Source of the DNA: Candidatus Bathyarchaeota archaeon
GTDB lineage: Archaea > Thermoproteota > Bathyarchaeia > EX4484-135 > B24-G1
NCBI GenBank assembly: GCA_003662535.1
Contig: QMYG01000038.1
Coordinates: 1 to 6,056, forward strand
Direction: 5' to 3'
DNA: 6,056 bases
Each line of letters opens with the position of its first letter. Position 1 is the first letter of the stretch. A model generated the notes under the pieces. It was not told the origin of the DNA. It made no database searches and worked only from the letters and a program-made list of their open reading frames with translations. A program made the translations under genes and the position numbers. This document shows, one piece after another, positions 1 through 4,679 of the stretch.

Positions 1-5
1 ACATA

Positions 6-299
6 TTAGAGCATAACTTTTATAGCTTCTCTCCCCAGCATTCCAACCCTAACGCCTATTTTTTCAGCGCTGCTCGTAGCAGCCTTTATCTCTGCGTTTA
101 GTGCATCATCCACGCTTTTCACGCCCGAGACCATCGCTGCGGCGACTTGGAGCCTTTCAGCAGCGTCTACGTTCAGGTAGCCGCACATGACGAAGCCTCT
201 TTCCCCTATCAGTAGGATGAGCGGCGGGGAGTTTGGCAATTCTATTTTTACGCCTATTCCCGTTTTGTCTTCCACTTTGAATTTGGATATATGTATCAT
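6..299 (-). CDS. DUF1805 (YunC-like) family protein
   Basis: A complete 97-residue protein that I recognise as the DUF1805 family, whose structural prototype is Bacillus subtilis YunC; its biochemical role is unknown. The recognisable core is GFVMCGYLNVDAAE (residues 35-48), followed by an alanine-rich helix and VSGVKSVDDALNAEI (57-71). The C-terminal GVRVGMLGREAI is also typical, and the length fits a single-domain cytoplasmic protein of about 90-110 residues. The ATG start is supported by GGAGG on the minus strand (plus-strand 307-311), 7 nt upstream. The TAA stop lies at the very left edge, so the gene is whole. It is divergent from the lipid synthase gene. No signal peptide or membrane segment is visible. 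Family assignment is from memory of the conserved motif; function cannot be inferred. Confidence 0.85.
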   Translation of the reverse strand: MIHISKFKVEDKTGIGVKIELPNSPPLILLIGERGFVMCGYLNVDAAERLQVAAAMVSGVKSVDDALNAEIKAATSSAEKIGVRVGMLGREAIKVML

Positions 300-367
300 G
301 TTTTTTCCTCCGTCTACTAAACGTTAATATTTCATGCTGTTTGTGTTATTTCCCTTTGGGTTGCCTG
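300..367. promoter_or_regulatory. divergent intergenic promoter region
   Basis: This 68-bp gap separates the divergent DUF1805 and lipid-synthase starts. It holds an AT-rich TTAATATTT core at 324-332, whose AATATT is self-complementary and could serve as a TATA box in either direction. On the plus strand a start site about 25 bp downstream would leave a leader of roughly 15 nt before ATG 368. On the minus strand the DUF1805 ribosome binding site (307-311) lies too close to this core, so the weaker minus-strand AAATAAC (345-351) may be its real TATA. The minus-strand 10-mer TAACGTTTAG (317-326) recurs upstream of the aminotransferase gene. Placement is by eye. Confidence 0.4.
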
Positions 368-1006
368 ATGGTTCTCACGAGGTTGAAGGCTCGTCTGCAG
401 TCTTTCTTCCTGTTTTTAGCCAGGCCCCTTGTAAGGCTCAGCGTGAAGCCAAACACCATCAGCCTTATCGGCTTCGGGCTAGCGCTTCTCTCGTCCCTCT
501 GCTACTGGCTTTGGAGCGCTAATCCAGCGATGCCCTTCCTCGCCGTCTTTTTCCTGCTAGTTTCTGGGCTCTGCGACGCTTTAGACGGCGCCATTGCCCG
601 TGCCAGAAGTATGGCTTCTCCCTTCGGCGGCTTTCTGGACTCAGTGCTTGACCGTTATGCGGATGCCTTGGTTCTGCTTGGCGTTGTTTATGGTGGTTTG
701 TGCGGTTTTTTGGAGGGTGGCCTAGCTATTGTGGGTTCTCTTTTGGTTAGTTATTGTAGGGCGAGGGCTGAGGTCGAGGGTGTGAAGATGGAGTCTATCG
801 GCTTGGCTGAGAGAGCAGAGAGGATACTGTTGCTCGCTCTGTTCTCGCTTCTGGGCATTTATAGGAGGGTTTTTATTCGATACGGCGTTGTTCTGCTGGC
901 TGTTCTCACACACCTAACAGTGATACATAGGGCTTTCTACGTCTCACGCCGTATGACCTGCTCCTCCTCCGTCTCGGGACGACCTTCCTCTCCTCCTCAG
1001 CCCTAA
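368..1006 (+). CDS. CDP-alcohol phosphatidyltransferase, archaetidylinositol phosphate synthase-like
   Basis: A 212-residue integral membrane enzyme expected to join a CDP-activated archaeol lipid to a polar head-group alcohol. The full CDP-alcohol phosphatidyltransferase signature D-x2-D-G-x2-A-R-x8-G-x3-D-x3-D is intact at residues 70-95, with D70, D73, D91 and D95 as metal/catalytic aspartates. Hydrophobic segments lie near 31-50, 54-69, 99-127, 150-165 and 172-186. The SYCRARAE and GLAERAERILLLAL motifs (128-135, 145-158) match the archaetidylinositol phosphate synthase subgroup as I remember it, where the acceptor is L-myo-inositol 1-phosphate. Other head groups such as glycerol phosphate cannot be excluded. 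I chose ATG 368 because homologues begin just before the NTISLIGF helix; in-frame TTG 341 would add nine residues and sit very near the putative TATA. The last roughly 20 residues (SRRMTCSSS... to QP) look non-conserved and lie in the overlap with the opposing eS26 gene. Confidence 0.85.
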   Translation: MVLTRLKARLQSFFLFLARPLVRLSVKPNTISLIGFGLALLSSLCYWLWSANPAMPFLAVFFLLVSGLCDALDGAIARARSMASPFGGFLDSVLDRYADALVLLGVVYGGLCGFLEGGLAIVGSLLVSYCRARAEVEGVKMESIGLAERAERILLLALFSLLGIYRRVFIRYGVVLLAVLTHLTVIHRAFYVSRRMTCSSSVSGRPSSPPQP

Positions 1007-1250
1007 TACGCACAAGCCCGTGATGAACAGCACAAGAAATGCAGTAATACTTCGTCTCTACGGAGGTGGAGATCCAGGCGCCCTTCTGCCTCAGCTCCTT
1101 CGCTAAGGCTGGGTCTAGTATCCATTTTGGCCTTGTGATTTTCTTCGCCTTGTCCCTTGGGACGAGCTGTCCGCATATTGAGCACTGTACGTAGTCGCTT
1201 CTGCCCTTTCCTCCCTTAGACCTTCCGCGAGATTTACGCTTTACAGGCAT
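906..1250 (-). CDS. rps26e: 30S ribosomal protein eS26
   Basis: A 114-residue basic zinc protein of the small ribosomal subunit, recognised as eS26 (S26e). In eukaryotic ribosomes this family sits at the mRNA exit channel next to the 3' end of the small-subunit rRNA. It begins MPVKRKSRGRSKGGKG, has zinc ligands C23, C26, C70 and C73 (CSIC and CISC), the core VPRDKAKKITR, and the diagnostic CAVHHGLVRIRAEEERK ending near residue 89. An upstream in-frame ATG at 1283 would add 11 residues but lacks family support; the MPVKRK start does not. The archaeal proteins I remember end shortly after RAEEERK, whereas this one continues about 25 residues with an arginine-rich tail (VPRRRRSRSYGVRRRK). That tail is encoded opposite the 3' end of the lipid synthase gene, giving a 101-bp convergent overlap. 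It is divergent from the PfkB kinase gene. Confidence 0.93.
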   Translation of the reverse strand: MPVKRKSRGRSKGGKGRSDYVQCSICGQLVPRDKAKKITRPKWILDPALAKELRQKGAWISTSVETKYYCISCAVHHGLVRIRAEEERKVVPRRRRSRSYGVRRRKPYVSLLGV

Positions 1251-1322
1251 TCTACCACGTCCCTCAAGCGGGGAAACCCACATAATCTAGGGGTTTACAC
1301 ACATATATGTTATGGAGACGCC
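1251..1322. promoter_or_regulatory. divergent promoter region with palindromic TATA
   Basis: A 72-bp gap between the divergent eS26 and PfkB-kinase starts. ACATATATGT at 1301-1310 is a perfect 10-bp palindrome and a good TATA candidate. Its spacing suits eS26 best: a start site about 25 bp downstream on the minus strand gives a leader of roughly 30 nt, containing GAGGG about 13 nt before the ATG. For the kinase the same element lies too close to the TTG start at 1323 and its GGAG site (1314-1317). The AT-rich CATAATCTAG (1281-1290) is a more plausible plus-strand box. No experimental start sites are known here. Confidence 0.45.
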
Positions 1323-2249
1323 TTGAAAGACCTCCTCGTCGTTGGGCACCTCTGCATAGACTTTGTTGCGGTGGGCGACGAGCCTCCGAGAATGGCCCTA
1401 GGAGGACCCCCAGCATACACGTCCATGGCCGCTGTCTCCTTCGGCGCTTCCACCGCCATCGCATCGGTGGTTGGCACAGACTTCCCCAGAGAGTATATCG
1501 ATAGGCTCTCGTCAGCAGGTGTCGATTTGCGCTGGCTGAGCATTTCAGGCTCGAAGAGCACGAGCTACCTGCTAAGCTATGCCTGCGGGGAGCGTAGGCT
1601 CAGGCTTCTGGCTCGGGCGCCGCCGATAACGCCTGACCTTCTGCCAAGGGAGGCCTTCCGCTCCGCCCACGTCTCCCCGGTAGTGGGTGAGGTTTCTCTC
1701 GAAGTTGTGAAGACGCTCAGAGGCAGGGTGGAGGTTTTGTCCTTAGACCCTCAGGGCTTTGTTCGTGGCTTCGACGATGAGGGTTTTGTTCGTGGCGTTA
1801 GTTGGCCTGGTAGACGGTTCTTCGGGTTTGTGGACGTGCTGAAGGTTTCTCCTGAGGAGCTGCGCTTGGCGGTGGGTGGGGCTGGTCTTTCTCGATGCTT
1901 AGAGGAGGTGCATGGGGCGGGCGTCTCAGTCGTTTTGATCACGCTTGGTTCTCGTGGCTCCTTGGCCTCTTTTTCTGACGGCGTCTACCTCGTTCCTGCC
2001 TGCACGCCACGCAGGGTCGTGGACGAGACTGGGGCGGGCGACGCCTACATGGGCGCTTTCCTAGCCCACTATGTTCGTGGAGCGGGCACCCTCTGGTGTG
2101 CGTGCGTAGGTTCTGCTTCCGCCTCCCTCGTCGTGGAGGCCTGTGGGCCCGTGGTGATAGACGGAGATGAGGCTTTGAGGCGTGCCGAAAATGCCTATGG
2201 GCGTGTTAGGCGCCTAAGCCCTCGTGATGTGGATGCGTTAGGCTTTTAA
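1323..2249 (+). CDS. PfkB-family carbohydrate kinase
   Basis: A 308-residue ribokinase-fold enzyme that should transfer phosphate from a nucleotide to a hydroxyl of a sugar, nucleoside or cyclitol in the cytoplasm. It opens with LLVVGHLCIDFV (residues 4-15), has the substrate-side glycine motif ALGGPPAYTSMAA (25-37), a DPQGFVR motif (142-148), and the C-terminal PfkB signature VDETGAGDAYMGAF (233-246) with D240 as catalytic base and GAGD as anion hole. The start is TTG 1323, with GGAG at 1314-1317 five nt upstream; no ATG gives a better N-terminus. The VVGH beginning and GGPP motif recall archaeal myo-inositol kinases such as T. kodakarensis TK2285, but ribokinase, adenosine kinase or KDG kinase activity are alternatives; the substrate is not readable. 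It lies 44 bp before a small zinc-finger gene on the same strand. A 9-residue internal repeat is described separately. Confidence 0.88.
   Translation: MKDLLVVGHLCIDFVAVGDEPPRMALGGPPAYTSMAAVSFGASTAIASVVGTDFPREYIDRLSSAGVDLRWLSISGSKSTSYLLSYACGERRLRLLARAPPITPDLLPREAFRSAHVSPVVGEVSLEVVKTLRGRVEVLSLDPQGFVRGFDDEGFVRGVSWPGRRFFGFVDVLKVSPEELRLAVGGAGLSRCLEEVHGAGVSVVLITLGSRGSLASFSDGVYLVPACTPRRVVDETGAGDAYMGAFLAHYVRGAGTLWCACVGSASASLVVEACGPVVIDGDEALRRAENAYGRVRRLSPRDVDALGF
1754..1796 (+). repeat. two-copy 16-bp direct repeat inside the kinase gene
   Basis: GGGCTTTGTTCGTGGC (1754-1769) recurs as GGGTTTTGTTCGTGGC (1781-1796), 15 of 16 bases identical with a 27-bp period. It encodes GFVRG twice, at residues 145-149 and 154-158, so the frame is kept. 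The first copy coincides with the family's QGFVR motif. The second falls where homologues, as I recall them, have a variable loop. It may be a small in-frame duplication or chance similarity. Confidence 0.7.
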
Positions 2250-2293
2250 TGCGTGCTTAGCGAGGCTAATAGTGGCAGTGGGCGTGCAGGGGC

Positions 2294-2500
2294 ATGGGCC
2301 GAGTCTCAAAGGGTGTGAAGTGCAGTGTTGTTGGCTGCGACCAACCAGCAGTCCGCTCCCTCTCGTCCGATAAGGTGATAAGGGCTGGGCTGAACGTTGA
2401 GCGTGGCAGAAGAGCCTACCTGTGCAGGGAGCACTATAAAGAATATAAGCGAAGAACGAAAAATGAAAGGAGAGTAGAGCGGTGGAGATATAAGCCCTAG
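2294..2500 (+). CDS. small zinc-finger-like conserved archaeal protein
   Basis: A 68-residue basic protein of unknown function. Four residues form a probable zinc site: C10 and C15 (CSVVGC) and C44 and H47 (CREH), a CX4C-X28-CX2H arrangement. Between them lies AVRSLSSDKVIRAGL (19-33). The C-terminal half, HYKEYKRRTKNERRVERWRYKP, is strongly basic and probably helical, suggesting nucleic-acid or ribosome contact. I have the impression of similar short proteins (CSV-GC, AVRSLS, RAYLC-EHYKE) in Thaumarchaeota-related archaea, without a named function. The ATG has a G-rich AGGGG just upstream (2288-2292), a weak binding site, and no other in-frame start is available. It follows the kinase by 44 bp and precedes thrS by 119 bp on the same strand. 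A TTTTAAT (2244-2250) over the kinase stop could be its own TATA box. Confidence 0.75.
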   Translation: MGRVSKGVKCSVVGCDQPAVRSLSSDKVIRAGLNVERGRRAYLCREHYKEYKRRTKNERRVERWRYKP

Positions 2501-2619
2501 AAGGGAGGGAAGGGGTTCGACATCCGAATTTCAGGTAAAGGCTCGCCGTGCATTCACGTCCACGTGTTAGAGCGAAACGCTGTAGCTCACTCCACCGTTC
2601 TTCTGGAGGTGTATTTCTC
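2488..2619 (+). promoter_or_regulatory. thrS promoter candidate and long untranslated leader
   Basis: ATATAA at 2488-2493, inside the last codons of the zinc-finger gene, is a good TATA candidate. It would place a transcription start near 2515 and leave a leader of about 105 nt before thrS. The gap begins with a purine run (2500-2515). It then holds short GC-rich complementary segments: CGTG (2547-2550), CACG (2555-2558), CGTG (2563-2566), and GCTC (2541-2544), GAGC (2570-2573), GCTC (2585-2588). The middle member of each set can pair with either neighbour. The reading frame of thrS is open back to GTG 2548, but those 24 residues look non-homologous. No tRNA or known leader motif is recognised. 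Confidence 0.4.
2605..2611 (+). promoter_or_regulatory. strong ribosome binding site fixing the thrS start
   Basis: GGAGGTG matches the archaeal anti-Shine-Dalgarno sequence over seven bases and ends 8 nt before TTG 2620. No ATG lies nearby; GTG 2629 is 17 nt away and GTG 2548 lies upstream of the site. This fixes TTG 2620 as the probable start. Confidence 0.8.
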
Positions 2620-4524
2620 TTGGTTAGGGTGAAGCTTCCCAGCGGGGAATGGATAGAGTGCAGTGGAGCCGGGAGAATCCTAGACTGTCTCCCGAAGGGC
2701 GTGGGCCTAGTCGCCAAAGTCGGGGGCCAGCTGGTGGATTTAACTAGCCCCCTACCAGAGGAAGGCGAGGTTGAAATTCTGGACTTCGACTCGAAGGAGG
2801 GTAGACAGGTCTACTGGCATACTACGTCGCACGTGATGGCTCAGGCGGTGAAGGAGCTCTACCCCGAAGCCAAGCTCGGAGTCGGCCCCCCAATAGAGGA
2901 GGGCTTCTACTACGACTTCGACGTAGGAGACAAAGCCTTCACACCCGAAGACCTGAAAAAGATAGAAGAGCGGATGAAGGACATAATTAAGCGTGATTTG
3001 GAAATTAAACGAATAGTGATGTCCAGAGAAGAAGCCATCAGGTTCTTCAGGGAGAGAAACGAGCCTTATAAGGTTGAGTTGCTCGAGGAGATGGAAGAAG
3101 AGACCGTGAGCATTTACCAGCAAGGGGACTTCGCAGACCTGTGCAGGGGCCCGCATCTACCGTCTACGGGCTACGTCAAGCACTTCAAGCTATTGAGCAC
3201 GTCTTCGGCCTATTGGAGGGGGGTGGAGACAAACCCCGTGATGCAACGCATATACGGCATATCGTTCCCGCAGGAAGAACTGCTGAAACGCCACCTAGAG
3301 ATGCTCGAAGAAGCTAAGCGTAGAGACCACAGGGTTCTGGGGGCAAAGCTGGACCTTTACTCAATTCACGAGGAGTCGGGGGCAGGCCTCGTCCTGTGGC
3401 ACCCGAAGGGCGCAATCCTACGCAAGATAATCGCAGACTTCGTGATAGAGGAATACATGAGGCGTGGCTACCAGCTGGTCTCAACACCGCACATCGCTAG
3501 GGGACTGCTATGGGAGATTTCCGGCCACATGGGCTACTACAAAGAGAATATGTATGTCTTCGAGAAGGACGGAGAAACCTACGTGGTCAAGCCTATGAAC
3601 TGCCCCTTCCACATACTCATCTACAAGACGAAGACGAGAAGCTACAGGGATCTGCCAATACGCTACGCCGAGCTGGGCACAGTCTACCGCTATGAGCGCT
3701 CAGGAACCCTGCACGGCCTGCTCAGGGTTCGGGGCTTCACGCAGGACGATGGCCACATCTTCTGCACCCCGGAGCAGTTGGAAGACGAAATACTCGGCGT
3801 GATAGACCTGACGCTATACATACTGAGGACTATGGGCTTCCACGAATACAAGGTCGTCCTCTCAACCAGAGACCCGGAGCACCCAGAAAAATACATGGGG
3901 ACCGATGAGGAGTGGCGGAGAGCCCAAGAGGCGCTGGCCAAGGCTCTGGAGAAGCGGGGCATACCCTATGAAGAGGCTCCGGGAGAAGCCGTCTTCTACG
4001 GCCCAAAAATAGACATAAAGCTGGTAGACGCCATAGGCAGGACTTGGCAGTGCACAACAATCCAGATAGACTTCAACCTGCCCAGAAGATTCAACGTAAC
4101 CTACGTGGGCCCTGACGGGAAGGAGCACTACGTCATAATGATTCACAGGGCTCTCCTCGGCTCCCTCGAGAGGTTCATAGGCGTCCTCATAGAGCATTAC
4201 GCAGGGGACTTCCCGCTCTGGCTTGCGCCGGTTCAGGTCAGGGTTATGCCAATAAGCGACAAACAGCTCGACTACGCCAGAAAAGTCTACCAAGAGCTGA
4301 AGGATGCAGGCTTCAGGGTGGAGCTCGACGACCGCTCCTACACGATAAGCTATAAGGTTAGGGAGGCCGAGGAGGAGAAAATCCCATACATGGCAATAGT
4401 TGGGAGAAGAGAAGAAGAAACAGGAACAGTTTCGGTGAGGAGGAGGCGGGTCGGAGACCTAAGCCAGATGCCCCTCAAAGACTTCATAGAAAAGTTGAAA
4501 GCGGAGATTGCTAGCAGGAAGTAA
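2620..4524 (+). CDS. thrS: threonyl-tRNA synthetase, bacterial-type with editing domain
   Basis: A 634-residue cytoplasmic class II synthetase that charges tRNA-Thr with threonine and hydrolyses mischarged Ser-tRNA-Thr. Domains in order: TGS-like N1 (about 1-58, VRVKLPSGEWIE...); N2 editing domain (about 60-220) with HTTSH (H67, H71) and CRGPH (C175, H179), matching the HxxxH and CxxxH editing site of E. coli ThrRS; the catalytic core with motif 1 around HPKGAILRKII (261-271), motif 2 RYER...GLLRVRGFTQDDGHIF (R357 probable) and motif 3 ALLGSLERFIGVL (R518); and the anticodon-binding domain (about 537-634). Zinc ligands C328, H379 and H509 are all present. Nothing is truncated. Most archaea instead carry a ThrRS whose N-terminal editing domain resembles D-aminoacyl-tRNA deacylase, so this bacterial architecture suggests old lateral transfer. 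The TTG start is chosen on the GGAGGTG site. It follows the zinc-finger gene and has a long leader. Confidence 0.97.
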   Translation: MVRVKLPSGEWIECSGAGRILDCLPKGVGLVAKVGGQLVDLTSPLPEEGEVEILDFDSKEGRQVYWHTTSHVMAQAVKELYPEAKLGVGPPIEEGFYYDFDVGDKAFTPEDLKKIEERMKDIIKRDLEIKRIVMSREEAIRFFRERNEPYKVELLEEMEEETVSIYQQGDFADLCRGPHLPSTGYVKHFKLLSTSSAYWRGVETNPVMQRIYGISFPQEELLKRHLEMLEEAKRRDHRVLGAKLDLYSIHEESGAGLVLWHPKGAILRKIIADFVIEEYMRRGYQLVSTPHIARGLLWEISGHMGYYKENMYVFEKDGETYVVKPMNCPFHILIYKTKTRSYRDLPIRYAELGTVYRYERSGTLHGLLRVRGFTQDDGHIFCTPEQLEDEILGVIDLTLYILRTMGFHEYKVVLSTRDPEHPEKYMGTDEEWRRAQEALAKALEKRGIPYEEAPGEAVFYGPKIDIKLVDAIGRTWQCTTIQIDFNLPRRFNVTYVGPDGKEHYVIMIHRALLGSLERFIGVLIEHYAGDFPLWLAPVQVRVMPISDKQLDYARKVYQELKDAGFRVELDDRSYTISYKVREAEEEKIPYMAIVGRREEETGTVSVRRRRVGDLSQMPLKDFIEKLKAEIASRK

Positions 4525-4529
4525 AACCG

Positions 4530-4554
4530 CTCTCCCCCCTTTCATTATCTTCTC
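4530..4554 (+). terminator. pyrimidine-rich tract after thrS, possible archaeal terminator
   Basis: Directly after the thrS stop the plus strand is almost purely pyrimidine (CTCTCCCCCCTTTCATTATC and on). Archaeal RNA polymerase commonly stops at T-rich tracts without a stem, so this could end the thrS transcript before the aminotransferase promoter that follows at once. It is C-rich rather than strongly T-rich, so support is weak. Confidence 0.3.
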
Positions 4555-4569
4555 GGTAAATCTATATAG
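4555..4569 (+). promoter_or_regulatory. aminotransferase gene promoter (BRE and TATA)
   Basis: GGTAAA (4555-4560) followed by TCTATATAG (4561-4569) resembles an archaeal BRE plus TATA pair. A start site about 25 bp downstream of the box centre falls at roughly 4590-4592. That is where the first arm of the inverted repeat begins, and it leaves a leader of about 90 nt before ATG 4680. TAACGTTTAG lies just downstream at 4573-4582. Confidence 0.6.
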
Positions 4570-4590
4570 TTGTAACGTTTAGACAATGTC

Positions 4591-4658
4591 GGATTGATGC
4601 TCCCGTCCCGAAGCCCGTTAAGAGGGGAAGAGTGGGCGGAAAACAGGAGCATCAATCC
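4591..4658 (+). repeat. 13-bp perfect inverted repeat in the aminotransferase leader
   Basis: GGATTGATGCTCC (4591-4603) and GGAGCATCAATCC (4646-4658) are exact reverse complements separated by 42 nt. In RNA they would form a strong stem. A further weak 5-bp stem is possible inside it, 4604-4608 with 4634-4638, including one G-U pair and a 7-nt bulge on the 3' side. The first arm begins about where transcription should start. The loop contains the alternative GTG 4632 start and its GAGGGG site (4622-4627), while the AGGTG site used for ATG 4680 lies just outside. No target duplication flanks it, so I do not call it a mobile element. It does not match a riboswitch class I know. Confidence 0.85.
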
Positions 4659-4668
4659 AGCCGGAAAA

Positions 4669-4673
4669 AGGTG
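4669..4673 (+). promoter_or_regulatory. ribosome binding site supporting ATG 4680
   Basis: AGGTG, followed by another G, ends 6 nt before ATG 4680 and matches the archaeal anti-Shine-Dalgarno. It favours the ATG over upstream in-frame GTG 4632, which has GAGGGG at 4622-4627 and would add 16 residues (GGKQEHQSSRKKVAR-like). Both starts could be used. Confidence 0.6.
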
Positions 4674-4679
4674 GCACGC

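Noticed and set aside
1021..1034. TGATGA near 1021 as a box C of a C/D guide RNA
   Set aside because: It lies in conserved eS26 coding sequence, and no box D with proper spacing and flanking stem is evident.
1251..1283. Upstream ATG 1283 as the eS26 start
   Set aside because: It would add 11 residues before the standard MPVKRK-like family N-terminus, with no family support.
2514..2525. GGTTCGACATCC resembles a tRNA T-arm
   Set aside because: The stem bases that should close the loop do not pair, and no acceptor, D or anticodon arm is found on either strand between 2501 and 2620.
2548..2619. GTG-initiated 24-residue N-terminal extension of ThrRS
   Set aside because: The extra residues are not typical of ThrRS, and the strong GGAGGTG site at 2605-2611 lies inside this stretch and points to TTG 2620.
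2238..2717. Long minus-strand open frame across the zinc-finger gene and thrS leader
   Set aside because: Its composition is low-complexity shadow coding with no recognisable motif, and the opposite strand has a better-supported gene and leader.
2752..3156. Minus-strand open frame inside thrS
   Set aside because: It is antisense to conserved ThrRS editing-domain sequence; the frame is open because of thrS codon bias.
3862..4293. Minus-strand open frame inside thrS
   Set aside because: It mirrors the catalytic domain codons and shows no family features or start signal.
4591..4658. Small MITE-like mobile element with 13-bp terminal inverted repeats
   Set aside because: No target-site duplication flanks it and no second copy is seen in the window; a leader RNA structure fits the position better.
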